Source: DASTFP01 sp963816855
Lineage (GTDB): Bacteria > Verrucomicrobiota > Verrucomicrobiia > Chthoniobacterales > Terrimicrobiaceae
DNA length: 64,000 bases
NCBI GenBank assembly: GCA_963816855.1
Contig: CAWFMA010000020.1
Coordinates: forward strand, 60,560 to 124,559
Direction: 5' to 3'
Position numbers and translations under genes: made by a program
Part shown: positions 55,212 through 64,000 of the stretch, one piece after another
Numbering within the stretch: position 1 is the stretch's first letter
Layout of the letters: every line of letters starts with the position of its first letter
The notes under the pieces: generated by a model
Databases searched by the model: none
What the model saw: only the letters and a program-made list of their open reading frames with translations
Told to the model about the DNA's origin: nothing

Positions 55212-55945
55212 ATGAAAGACGATAGCTTTGAGCAAGCACCGGTACTTTTTGACCCAGAACGTGGCGTTCGCATCGTGCCTGCAGTCCACGGAAGACAGGA
55301 GTGTAGAGTGGACCCGGTATTCGAGACCGACTTATCAACACACCTGCGTGAGATGTATGATCCGGCGAGGCTTCTCGAACAATATTCTCGCTTCGCTAAC
55401 GGCGACGGCGAGCTCGATAGTCTCATGCGCCGGGCAATCTGGAGGGCTATCGCCGGAAGTTCGGCAACCGCGTTCGAATAGGCAGCGGTGTCGGTTTCAA
55501 GCACTCTGAGACGTTCGAGATCGGGGATGGAGTTTTTATCGGCGCTCAGGCCTATATTCAGGGTCGCTTTGATGGAGTCACCAAGATCGGAAATCATGTT
55601 TGGATCGGTCCGCAGGCTTACTTCGACGCACGCAATCTAATTCTCGAGGATTATGTTGGCTGGGGACCGGGAGCCAAGGTTTTGGGGTCCGCGCACACAG
55701 GACTTCCGATCGATAGGCCAATCATTGAAACGGATTTGGAGATACGGCCCGTCCGTGTGGAGGCTTGGGCGGACATCGGAACGAACGCGATCTTGTTGCC
55801 CGGAGTTACCGTAGGCAAAGGCAGTATTGTCGGCGCAGGCGCCGTGGTGACGCGCGATGTGCCGCCCTTCGCGATCGTCGCCGGTGTGCCGGCGAAGTTT
55901 CTTCGCTGGCGGGAGGGATTCGAACCAGATAAGCAACAGAAATGA
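55212..55945 (+). pseudogene. Hexapeptide-repeat acyltransferase, frameshifted once
   Basis: The N-terminal domain (MKDDSFEQAPVLFDPERGVR to LMRRAIWRAIAG) is followed, after a shift near 55465, by a left-handed beta-helix: VRIGSGVGFKHSETFEIGDG, FIGAQAYIQGRFDGVTKIGN and, up to the stop, GSIVGAGAVVTRDVPPFAIV. About 243 residues in total. Such enzymes acetylate sugars of nucleotide-sugar or lipid-linked intermediates. The stop overlaps the following epimerase start (ATGA). Confidence 0.78.
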
Positions 55946-56916
55946 ACTATAAGAGAGCCCTGATTACAGGGGGCGCCGGGTTGATCGGCTCCCACATCGC
56001 CGACCGGTTGGTCCTCGACGGCTACGAGGAGATCGTTATCCTTGACAATTTCACGCGCGGACGGCGGGACAACCTCGAATCGGCGGCAGCCTCCGGAAGG
56101 CTGACCTTTGTCGAGGGCGACATGCGGGACGCCAAACTGGTCCGGGACGTCGCGCAAGGCATCGATATCGTTTTCCACGAAGCCGCGATTCGGATCACCC
56201 AATGCGCCGAGGACCCGAGACTGGCTCACGATGTTCTCGCCACGGGAACGTTCAACATTCTCGAAGCTGCCGTAGCGGCTCAGGTGAAGAGGATCGTTTA
56301 CGCATCCTCGGCGTCGATCTACGGACAGGCGGAGGACTTTCCGACCACGGAGCAGCATCATGGGTATGGCAACCGGACGATCTATGGAGCGACCAAATTG
56401 TACGGTGAAGGCCTTCTGCGCAGCTTTTACGAAATGTACGGCCTGGACTACGTGGCCCTTCGGTATTTCAACGTTTATGGTCCGCGGATGGACGCGTTCG
56501 GCGTCTACACGGAGGTCATGATTCGGTGGATGGAACGCCTTTCGGCCGGAAAGCCATGCCTGATCCTGGGCGACGGAAGCCAGACGATGGACTTCGTGTT
56601 TGTCGACGACATCGCGCGAGCGAATACGATGGCCGCGAATTCCTCCATTACGGACGACGTGATCAATATCGCAAGCGGCGTCGAAACGAGTTTGACGGAA
56701 TTGGCCGAGACGCTTGGGCGGGTCATGGGCGTAAACCTCCCGCCCGAGTACGGCCCGGCCCGAAAAGCAACTCCCGTCTGGCGCCGTCTCTCCGATGTCA
56801 GCAAAGCCCATCGGCGACTCGGGTTCAAAGCACAGGTTTCCCTTGAGGAGGGTCTACGCCAGCTTGTCAACTGGTGGTCGAACGAGGTCAAAGCCAAGGA
56901 GGCCGCCGCTTCTTGA
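55942..56916 (+). CDS. NAD-dependent nucleotide-sugar epimerase (GalE-like)
   Basis: A 324-residue extended SDR, intact. The dinucleotide motif is ITGGAGLIGSH (8-18), substrate-binding Ser lies in ASSASIYG (121-128) and the catalytic pair is Y148-G-A-T-K152. The C-terminal half contains RYFNVYGPRMDAFGVYTEVM and the UDP-sugar site FVFVDDIARA. It is most like UDP-glucose or UDP-GlcNAc 4-epimerases of polysaccharide loci. It overlaps the acyltransferase by 4 bp. The 150-bp gap after it suggests a break before the aminotransferase. Confidence 0.92.
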   Translation: MNYKRALITGGAGLIGSHIADRLVLDGYEEIVILDNFTRGRRDNLESAAASGRLTFVEGDMRDAKLVRDVAQGIDIVFHEAAIRITQCAEDPRLAHDVLATGTFNILEAAVAAQVKRIVYASSASIYGQAEDFPTTEQHHGYGNRTIYGATKLYGEGLLRSFYEMYGLDYVALRYFNVYGPRMDAFGVYTEVMIRWMERLSAGKPCLILGDGSQTMDFVFVDDIARANTMAANSSITDDVINIASGVETSLTELAETLGRVMGVNLPPEYGPARKATPVWRRLSDVSKAHRRLGFKAQVSLEEGLRQLVNWWSNEVKAKEAAAS

Positions 56917-57067
56917 CGCACAATACCCACAATGCCAGCTGTTTGAAAGGTTTTTTGAACCTGTCGCGCACTGCGACTCGTGAGCTTATTTCTTCCCCTC
57001 ACCTGGTTTCGGGGAACCTAAAACGCGAAATTCCCCGGCTCGTGCGTATACGGTTTGACGTTTTCTT

Positions 57068-58225
57068 ATGATTCCCATCGCAAAACCTTTGCTCGATGAA
57101 CAGGAGGCGGACGCTGTTCGCAGAGTCATTCTCAGTGGTTGGATCACTCAAGGCCCCGAAGTGGCGGCTTTCGAGCGCGACTTCGCGGCCTGTGTTGGCT
57201 CGCCTTACGCCTGCGCTGTGTCCAACTGCACAACGGCGTTGCATCTCGCCCTGCTTGCCGCCGGCGTCGGTGTTGGCGATGAGGTGATCACTGTCAGCCA
57301 TTCCTATATCGCGACCGCCAACAGCGTGCGCTACTGCGGCGCGCTTCCCGTCTTCGTCGATATTGACCCGCAAACCTACAACATGGATCCGGCCAAGGTC
57401 GAGGAAGCCATCGGTCCGCAGACCCGGGCCATCCTCTGCGTGCACCAGATCGGCATGCCGTGCGATCTCAGCGCATTGGCCGCAATCGCAACGAAGCATT
57501 CGCTTCCCTTGATCGAGGATGCGGCCTGCGCGATCGGCAGCCAAATTTTCTGGAACGGAGCCTGGGAGCCGATCGGAAAGCCTCATGGCGACGTTGCCTG
57601 CTTCTCCTTCCATCCGCGAAAAATCCTTTCGACCGGCGACGGCGGTATGATCACGACGAAGAACAAGGATTGGGATGCAAAATTTCGTCTTTGGCGACAG
57701 CACTCCATGTCCGTCTCCGACACCGTGCGCCACTCGGCAAATTCCGTCATCTTTGAAAGTTATCCGGAGATAGGCTTCAACTACCGAATGACCGACGTTC
57801 AAGCGGCAATCGGACGCGAGCAACTAAAGCGCCTGCCGGACCTGGTTTCCGCGCGCCGTGAGAAAGCAGCTGTTTATCAATCCCTGCTCGGGGACATCCC
57901 CGGTTTGATGCTTCCCAAAGAGCCTTCCTGGGCGCGCAGCAACTGGCAAAGCTATTGTGTTCGACTGCCGGAGGGCGTTGATCAGAGGCTGGTAATGCAG
58001 TCGCTGCTGAACGATGGAATCGCCACACGACGGGGTATCATGTGTTCGCACCGCGAGCCCGCCTACGCCAAGGAATCCTGGGGGGCGATAGGAACACTGG
58101 TCGAAAGCGAACGCGCCCAGGATCAATGTGTTCTTCTTCCTCTCTTTCATCAACTCACGTTCGAAGAGCAACAGCTTATCGCTTCGCGTCTGCGCGCGTC
58201 GCTCGCCGCGGTTCTCCAAAACTGA
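57068..58225 (+). CDS. PLP-dependent sugar aminotransferase (DegT/DnrJ/EryC1/StrS)
   Basis: A 385-residue intact enzyme. Schiff-base Lys185 lies in CFSFHPRKILSTGDGGM and Asp151 in LIEDAACAIGSQI. The N-terminus MIPIAKPLLDEQEADAVRRV is a typical start. Unlike the WbpE-like protein it belongs to another branch (FHPRK rather than FYPGK), so it probably makes a different amino sugar, perhaps a 4-amino sugar from a keto intermediate (inference). The next gene is a transporter 51 bp downstream. Confidence 0.93.
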   Translation: MIPIAKPLLDEQEADAVRRVILSGWITQGPEVAAFERDFAACVGSPYACAVSNCTTALHLALLAAGVGVGDEVITVSHSYIATANSVRYCGALPVFVDIDPQTYNMDPAKVEEAIGPQTRAILCVHQIGMPCDLSALAAIATKHSLPLIEDAACAIGSQIFWNGAWEPIGKPHGDVACFSFHPRKILSTGDGGMITTKNKDWDAKFRLWRQHSMSVSDTVRHSANSVIFESYPEIGFNYRMTDVQAAIGREQLKRLPDLVSARREKAAVYQSLLGDIPGLMLPKEPSWARSNWQSYCVRLPEGVDQRLVMQSLLNDGIATRRGIMCSHREPAYAKESWGAIGTLVESERAQDQCVLLPLFHQLTFEEQQLIASRLRASLAAVLQN

Positions 58226-58276
58226 GAAAAGGAGCGCCCACTACGGCCTGGATGAAGTCATTTCCCGGGCTGTCTC

Positions 58277-59581
58277 ATGTACTCGATTGACTGGCTGAAA
58301 GTGTTTCCCCGCTCGTCTCGCGGCGCGGAGACGGACGATTCGATCGATGCGCCCGGTGACATGGAGATGCCGGCGCGAAGCCGAGTGCCACGCGTTAGCG
58401 CGACCGTGTGGGCCTTGGGCTTCACCAGTCTGTTGACGGATATTTCGTCGGAGATGGTTTCCAGCGTGCTGCCGATCTACCTGGTCCTCTTCATGGGCAT
58501 GAGTCCGCTGATGTTTGGGGTCGTGGACGGCATCTATCAGGGCGCGGCGGCAATCGTCCGGGTCGCCGCGGGTGTCCTCTCAGATCGGTGGAACCGGCAC
58601 AAGGAAGTGGCGTCGTGGGGTTACGGCTTGTCCGCCGCATCCCGGCTGCTTATCCTCGGCGCAGGTAATGCCTGGGCGTCGATCGCCGCGATCATTGCGC
58701 TGGACCGGGTCGGCAAAGGCATCCGAACTGCCCCGCGCGACGCCCTCATCGCCAAACGCAGCAAATTGCCCGAACTCGCCACCGCATTCGGGGTTCACCG
58801 TTCCCTGGATGCCGCGGGCGCTATGTTGGGTCCCGTTGCCGCCTTTGCACTCCTTGCGCTCATGCCCAACAAGTTTGACGTGCTGTTCGTAGCCAGTTTT
58901 GGAATCGCAATCATCGGCCTTGGAGTGATCCTCTTGTTCGTGCCGGCCGTGGATCGGCAGGAAAGACGGATCGAGGAAACGCCGGTGTCATTACGAAGCG
59001 CGCTCGGACTGCTGAACGACTCCAGGTTTCGCGCGCAAGTCTGCGCGGCGACATTGCTTGGACTCGCAACCATCAGCGACAGCTTTGTTTTTTTGATCCT
59101 TCAGCGCCGGATGGATATTCCCGTAACCGCTTTTCCGCTGCTTTACGTCGGCACATCTCTGGCGACCGCGCTATTTTCCGCTCCTCTTGGCCGCCTCGCC
59201 GACCGGGTGGGGCGGATGCCCAGCTTCATCGGGGGCTACCTCCTTCTAGCGGTCGTCTATCTGATGCTCCTCATGCCGGCGAAGCACATGATATTTCCGC
59301 TCGTTATTGCAGTCGTGCTTTTCGGAATCTACTACGCTGCGACCGATGGAGTGCTGGCGGCGATGGCCGCGGCCGTGCTGCCCCAGCAGCATTCGGGAAG
59401 CGGCTTGGCAGTCCTTGCGACCGCGTCCAATTTGTCCCGGTTGGGAGCGTCGGTTATTTTTGGTTTCCTCTGGAGCTTCGCGGGAATTGGTCAGGCGACT
59501 CTCTTCTATCTGCTCGCACTGGTTGTCGCCATTGTTGCTGCTTTTGTAATTCTTAGCCGTGCGCAACGCCATGTCGTCTAA
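58277..59581 (+). CDS. MFS transporter
   Basis: A 434-residue protein with 12 predicted membrane helices and the family loop motif GVLSDRWNRHKEVASWGYGL between helices 2 and 3. Another conserved patch is DRVGKGIRTAPRDALIAK, found in a subgroup of MFS proteins often annotated as drug or sugar exporters. A cytoplasmic N-terminal extension of about 40 residues precedes helix 1. Substrate unknown. It lies between the aminotransferase and a beta-propeller protein; its stop overlaps the next gene by 11 bases. Confidence 0.9.
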   Translation: MYSIDWLKVFPRSSRGAETDDSIDAPGDMEMPARSRVPRVSATVWALGFTSLLTDISSEMVSSVLPIYLVLFMGMSPLMFGVVDGIYQGAAAIVRVAAGVLSDRWNRHKEVASWGYGLSAASRLLILGAGNAWASIAAIIALDRVGKGIRTAPRDALIAKRSKLPELATAFGVHRSLDAAGAMLGPVAAFALLALMPNKFDVLFVASFGIAIIGLGVILLFVPAVDRQERRIEETPVSLRSALGLLNDSRFRAQVCAATLLGLATISDSFVFLILQRRMDIPVTAFPLLYVGTSLATALFSAPLGRLADRVGRMPSFIGGYLLLAVVYLMLLMPAKHMIFPLVIAVVLFGIYYAATDGVLAAMAAAVLPQQHSGSGLAVLATASNLSRLGASVIFGFLWSFAGIGQATLFYLLALVVAIVAAFVILSRAQRHVV

Positions 59582-60625
59582 ATCCCGGCGAATACTTGCT
59601 TTTTCCCTTCTCTGCGGGACCGCCTTCGCGGCAGTCGTTGTCTACGGGTTTCGCTCGCAAGAGCACTCGCCGTCCGGCAATGCAGAGTCCTCCGCAGTGG
59701 TCTTTGCAAACGACAGAGAAATCGCCGAACTGCGGCGTCATCCCTATCTGCTCTTCCGCAACACCGCTCTGGGCTCCGCATACGGGAACCTTTCCGCCGT
59801 GCCCCTGGACTCCCCGAATGCCGCCCGTTACGTAACGAAATTGCCCTGTGAGAGAGTTTACGCGTCCAGCGATTCCGGATTGTGCCTCCAGGCTTCGCGG
59901 GATGTCCTCACCACCTACCGCGCGGTAAGCTTTGACGGAGCGTTCCAGGTTTTGCACGCTTTCAATCTCGCTGGAACGCCAAGCCGCACGCGGGTTTCGC
60001 ACGACGGTCGGGTTGCCGCGGTCACCGTATTCGTGACCGGAGATTCCTACAACTCCGGCGGATTCTCAACGCGGACGACACTCATCGATCTTGCTCGAAG
60101 CTCATCGATCTTGCCTCCGAAAAGTTCATTGGCGATCTGGAAGAGTTCAACGTCATTAAGGACGGCCAACCGTTCAAGAAACTCGACTTCAATTTTTGGG
60201 GCATCACTTTCGCGCCGAACGGTAGTCGCTTCTGCGCGACACTCGCTTCCGGCGGGAAGATATACCTCGTCGAAGGCAACACTTCGAGCCGGGAGCTGCG
60301 CGTTAGCAGGGAGGGCGTGGAATGTCCCTCATTTTCACCGGAGGGAACACGCCTCGTCTTCAAATCGCGCTCGACGGAAGGGGGGAAGTTTCTCTGGCGC
60401 CTCCATGTTTTGGACCTAGGCACCGGAACTGAATACCCACTCAACGAAACCCGCAGTGTGGACGATCAAGCTGAATGGCTGGACAACGATCATGTGCTCT
60501 ACGGCTTGCCGCGGAACGTCGCGGGCAGCGGAACAATGGACATCTGGCTCGCTCGCGCCGATGGCTCAGGCACCCCTCGCCTGTTCGTACCGGACGCTTC
60601 CTCTCCTTGCGTAGTCCGCCCATGA
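59571..60625 (+). pseudogene. Secreted TolB-like beta-propeller protein, frameshifted by a 20-bp tandem duplication
   Basis: An N-terminal signal anchor (ILAFSLLCGTAFAAVVVYGF) precedes a repeated WD40/TolB-like propeller. Blades are recognisable as LLFRNTALGSAYGNLSAVPL, then FAPNGSRFCATLASGGKIYL, FSPEGTRLVFKSR and DIWLARADGSGTPRLFV. The frame changes at 60082-60121, where a 20-bp segment is repeated in tandem. Removing one copy gives an uninterrupted TTLIDLASEKFIGDLEEF. The last part ends naturally at 60625. It probably acts in the periplasm; ligand unknown. Confidence 0.82.
60082..60121 (+). repeat. 20-bp tandem duplication inside the beta-propeller gene
   Basis: CTCATCGATCTTGCTCGAAG (60082-60101) is followed by a second copy, exact over the first 14 bases (60102-60115) and diverging after that. 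A 20-bp insertion is not a multiple of three and shifts the frame. Deleting it restores the protein. Confidence 0.8.
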
Positions 60626-60633
60626 GACCGAAA

Positions 60634-60905
60634 AATCCGCAGATGAACCAGATAAACGCAGATACAGATGAAAGAAAGTCAGATCGAAGCGTATTATCAA
60701 AGTATGCGTGACACCTGCAACATATCCGGCGGCTTTCTCTATTCGTGTCAATCCGCGTAATTCGCGGTTGCATGATCTTCAGAGTATTCGCAAAGGACCT
60801 CTTGATTTCGCGAGGCATTGAAAATTGCCTCTGTGCAGCAGTGCAGGCTTGAAACGCCAATGATGTCCCTCTCCATCTGCGTCAATCTGCGAAATCTGCG
60901 GATTC
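60634..60905. repeat. CGCAGAT/ATCTGCG short-repeat cluster in inverted arrangement
   Basis: Block 1 (60634-60672) carries CCGCAGAT, AACGCAGAT and ACAGAT. Block 2 (60744-60768) reads GTGTCAATCCGCGTAATTCG. Block 3 (60874-60905) reads ATCTGCGTCAATCTGCGAAA and continues to GCGGATT, the complement of block 1. Such ATCTGCG repeats occur in intergenic DNA of many bacteria. This cluster fills the 312-bp gap between the propeller and flippase genes. Confidence 0.65.
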
Positions 60906-60937
60906 TAATAGCGAGACCATCGCGCCTTAGCTGTGGC

Positions 60938-62489
60938 ATGAAGGACAAATCCGAGACCACCTCTCACGTCGAGGCGCTCAAGTCTACGTCGATCATCGGC
61001 GGTTCGACCGGGATCGTCATTCTGATCCGGATGGTTCGCACGAAGAGTTCTGGCGATTCTTCTTGGACCCGCGGGTGTCGGACTCGAGGCGATGTACGAT
61101 TCAATCATCAGCCTCGCCAGGATCGGCGTGGACCTGGGAATCAGCAGTTCAGGCGTCCGGCAGATCGCGTCCGCAGTCGGCTCGGGCGGACAAACGACGA
61201 TCGCAGCCACGGTGTTCACGCTGCGCCGCGTGTGTCTGATTCTTGGGATAATCGGTGCGGCGATTCTCTTTCTCCTTCGCGAGCAGGTCAGCAGACTCAC
61301 CTTCGGAAACGCGGATCACGCCTTTGACGTGGGATTGTTGTCCGTGATCCTGCTCTTCGGTGCCTTGACTGGAGGACAGGGGGCTCTCCTGCAGGGAATG
61401 CGCCGCATCGGAGATCTCGCCAAAATGAACATTTTGGGCACCTTGGCGGGCGCCGTCTTGAGCATTCCGATCGTTTATATCTGGGGACGGGAGGGCATTC
61501 CGGCTTACATGGTGCTGACTGCGGCTGTTGGCGCGCTCGTATCGTGGTCCTATGCGCGACGCGTTCGAATCGAGCCCGTCAAGGTTCCTCTTCGACAGGT
61601 CGGAGGCGAAGCGGCAAGCCTTCTGAGATTGGGTTTGGCCTTTGTCTCGACCGGACTCATGTCTACCGGTGCCCTCTTCCTGCTTCGCATCTTTGTGACG
61701 CGCGAGACGGGCGTGGATGGAGCCGGTCAGTTTCAGGCGGCGAACGCGATATCGATGGTCTATGTCGGCTTTGTCCTCCAGGCGATGGGAACAGACTTCT
61801 ATCCTCGCCTGACCGCGGTGGCCCATGACGATCGCCGATGCAACAGACTCGTGAACGAACAAGCGGAGATCTCAATTCTTCTGGCCTTGCCAGGCGTGCT
61901 CGCAACGCTCGCGCTCGCTCCCTGGGTCATCCAGTTTTTCTATTCGAGCAAGTTTCATATCGCCGGGGAAATTCTCTGCTGGCAGGTCGCCGGGATGTTT
62001 CTTCGAGTCCTCTCATGGCCAATGGGCTTCATCGTCCTGGCCAAGGGCCGTGCGGCTGTTCTCTTCTGGACGGATCTCGCCGCCTACTCGGTCTACGTGG
62101 CGCTTGGGTGGTTTGGGCTCAGGTTCTTTGGGCTGCCCGGCACGGGAATGGCCTTCCTTGGACTTTACATCTTTCACTGGTGCATGATCTTCATCATTGT
62201 CCGGAGGATGACCGGATTTTCCTGGTCGCCGGCTAACGTCCGCCTTTCGGTGATCGGTGTTGTCGCCGCCGCCATCACACTCTGGATCCGTCTGAGCCTG
62301 CCTGAGCCGTGGGCGACACTCATTGGATGCGTGTTAGCCTTCGCCGCCGGCGTCTACTGTTTGAGAACACTTATTCTACTTGTGGGAGTCGAAGAGATTA
62401 ATAAATATACTCGAAGAATTGGCTTTTCGTTTCCGTTACGAAAGATGTCCGGAATGCGCAAGGCTGCGGCTATCACGTCCAGGGAGTAA
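60938..62489 (+). pseudogene. Polysaccharide flippase (Wzx/MATE-like), frameshifted near the start
   Basis: The N-terminus (MKDKSETTSHVEALKSTSII, then GIVILIRMVRTK) is in a different frame from the rest. The shift is near 61042, and VLAILLGPAGVGLEAMYDSI continues the same protein. The remainder is open to the stop, with about 14 membrane helices (GALFLLRIFVTRETGVDGAG, PWVIQFFYSSKF). It would translocate the lipid-linked repeat unit across the inner membrane. An ATG at 61092 could start a shortened protein lacking the first helix. Confidence 0.85.
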
Positions 62490-62497
62490 GGCAATAG

Positions 62498-63708
62498 ATG
62501 CAAGATTTTGAATTCGTAGTGGTCGGAGGAGGAATCGTGGGGCTGGCCGTTGCTCTGGCGCTCCGCGAGAGGGATCCGTCCGCGCGCCTCGCGGTGATTG
62601 AAAAGGAACCTTGCTGGGCCGGTCACCAAACGGGCCGAAACAGCGGGGTCATCCACTCGGGGATCTACTACAAGCCAGGCAGTCTAAAGGCAAAGCTATG
62701 CCGGGAGGGGAATCGCGGGATGGTGGAATTTTGCCGCGAGCATGGGATTCCGCATGAGGTGTGCGGAAAGATCATTGTCGCAACCAAGCCTGCCGAGATC
62801 CCGCTCCTCGACAGGCTTTTCGAGCGCGGAATGGCAAACGGATTGTCTGTACGGCGATTGGACCGTCGCAAGTAAGAGAACTCGAGCCTCACGTGACGAG
62901 TCTCTGCGGCCTCCATGTGCCAACAACCGGAATCGTAGACTACGCCGCCGTTTCTTCGAAGCTCGCCGAACTAATCGAAGCGACCGGCGCGGAACTGCGG
63001 CTTGGCACGAAAGTTCAGGCGTTTCACCCTCGCGGCAAAGAGACAGTCTTGGAGACATCCGGAGGCGCTTTGGCTGGCCGCTGCATCATCAACTGTGCGG
63101 GTCTTCATAGCGACCGGGTCGCCCGCCTGGCGGGTACGAAACCCGAGGCACGCATTGTTCCTTTCAGAGGCGAATACTACGAACTAAAGCCCGAACGCAG
63201 GGGTTTGGTGCGAAATCTCATCTATCCCGTTCCCGATCCGGAGTTTCCTTTTCTGGGCGTTCATTTCACGCGCATGATCGACGGGAGTGTCCATGCGGGT
63301 CCAAATGCGGTGTTGAGCTTTAAACGCGAAGGATATCATCGCACATCCTTCAACTTGCGCGATTTCATCGATACCGTGAGCTACCCTGGTTTTTGGAAGT
63401 TGGCCGCCAGGCATGCAAGATCCGGTCTCGAAGAAATGCGCCGCTCTTTCAGCAAGAAAGCTTTCGTTCGCAGCTTGCAGCAACTCGTCCCCGACGTTCG
63501 CGAAGAGGATCTCGTCCCGAGCGAAGCCGGAGTGCGCGCTCAGGCATTGCGTCCGGACGGCGCTCTTGTGGATGACTTTCTGATCATCCATGGACCGAAC
63601 TCGGTTCACGTATGCAACGCCCCCTCTCCCGCGGCAACGGCCTCACTCGAAATCGGACGTTACGTGGCCGCGCAACTCCCGGAGCTCAAAACGAAAGTGA
63701 CCGCGTAA
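62498..63708 (+). pseudogene. lhgO: L-2-hydroxyglutarate oxidase (LhgO) homologue, frameshifted once
   Basis: The FAD-binding start VVVGGGIVGLAVALALRERD and the motif GHQTGRNSGVIHSGIYYKPG are characteristic of LhgO. The frame breaks near 62852; AIGPSQVRELEPHVTSLCGL continues to the stop with VPTTGIVDYAAV, FRGEYYELKPE and DFLIIHGPNSVHVCNAPSPA. The total is about 403 residues, full length for the family, which oxidises L-2-hydroxyglutarate to 2-oxoglutarate. It lies 9 bp after the flippase. The metabolic link to the polysaccharide genes is unclear. Confidence 0.88.
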
Positions 63709-63730
63709 CCCATTAACTTCAGGAGAGACT

Positions 63731-63882
63731 CGCGCAAAGACCGCAAAGGATGCAACGTATCGAAATGAGCTTTGTCACCGAGTCTTCGCGCTTTCAGTTC
63801 TGCCCCTTGGCGTTCTTCGCGTCCTCCGAGCAAAATCCGAATCCAAAATTTCCTCGCGCAAAGCCCGCAAAGAGCGCAAAGA
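63731..63882. repeat. CGCAAAG short-repeat cluster, partly inverted
   Basis: Block 1 (63731-63755) reads CGCGCAAAGACCGCAAAGGA. Block 2 (63806-63828), CTTGGCGTTCTTCGCGTCCT, is the inverse-complement type. Block 3 (63853-63882) reads CTCGCGCAAAGCCCGCAAAG and continues. The rest of 63709-64000 shows no gene. Similar CGCAAAG repeats are frequent in intergenic DNA of environmental genomes. Confidence 0.6.
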
Positions 63883-64000
63883 ATTATGGAATTAAATAAC
63901 AAACGCTCCTCTCGCATTCCTGTCCCGCGTCCGATGAATGACGCATACCTAACCTCGCAGAGAAAGCCTCTGAAATTATTGAAATTCCTGGCGTCCCCTG

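Noticed and set aside
55651..56811. A 386-codon minus-strand frame over the epimerase
   Set aside because: The plus strand encodes an epimerase with NAD and Y-x3-K motifs; the antisense frame has no recognisable domain.
60634..60905. A CRISPR array in the short-repeat region
   Set aside because: The repeats are short, divergent and in mixed orientation, with no regular spacers and no cas genes.

Overview
The window looks like a chromosomal piece of a soil or freshwater Verrucomicrobiota bacterium (inference). The reasons are moderately high GC, a Minf_1886-family gene, a DUF1844 gene, a prfA-prmC-murA run, and a long extracellular-polysaccharide locus of a verrucomicrobial type (GumC-like co-polymerase with a lysine-less P-loop, short phosphoglycosyl transferase, LytTR regulators). 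No rRNA, tRNA, CRISPR array or transposase is visible.

Region 1 (1-8.4 kb) holds small stress, membrane and metabolic genes: an MgtC-like protein, a small lipoprotein, a YflT-like stress protein, a broken Cys-rich metal-binding protein, a conserved hypothetical, an aldo/keto reductase, a HAD phosphatase, a two-module Lrp/AsnC-siroheme-decarboxylase-like protein and an AMP-forming ligase. Region 2 (8.4-28.3 kb) is housekeeping. rpmE, prfA, prmC and murA run on the plus strand and converge on rodA plus an Opp-type ATPase. A degenerate alkaline phosphatase follows. A minus-strand operon then runs FmdB / zinc-ribbon protein / secreted protein / small membrane protein / Minf_1886 / M16 protease / DUF1844. 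After an L,D-transpeptidase comes the minus-strand run rpmH-rnpA-yidD-yidC-jag-dacA-uvrD, a ribosome, membrane-insertion and cell-wall block.

Region 3 (28.4-33 kb) is regulatory and accessory: an ECF-like sigma factor, a small divergent ORF, a cytosolic subtilase translationally coupled to a GAF protein, and two paralogous LytTR regulators. A 108-bp near-identical copy of part of the Gfo/Idh gene at 35 kb is embedded at the end of the subtilase gene. Region 4 (33.9-63.7 kb) is a polysaccharide island. It carries a priming phosphoglycosyl transferase, a WbpB/WbpD/WbpE-like trio for a di-N-acetylated uronic acid, FemAB and GumC proteins, deacetylases, at least five glycosyltransferases, a polymerase, acyltransferases, epimerases, a flippase, a beta-helix surface protein, an MFS transporter, a beta-propeller and LhgO.

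Most genes between 37.6 and 55.5 kb, and three between 59.5 and 62.9 kb, are split by one or more frameshifts although their protein motifs are well preserved. Genes elsewhere are almost all intact. The cause (local consensus error or recent decay) cannot be settled from sequence alone. Two 26-bp near-identical intergenic elements in the island carry an ops/JUMPstart-like core, which points to RfaH/NusG-paralogue antitermination. Two families of short CGCAGAT and CGCAAAG repeats lie at the right end.
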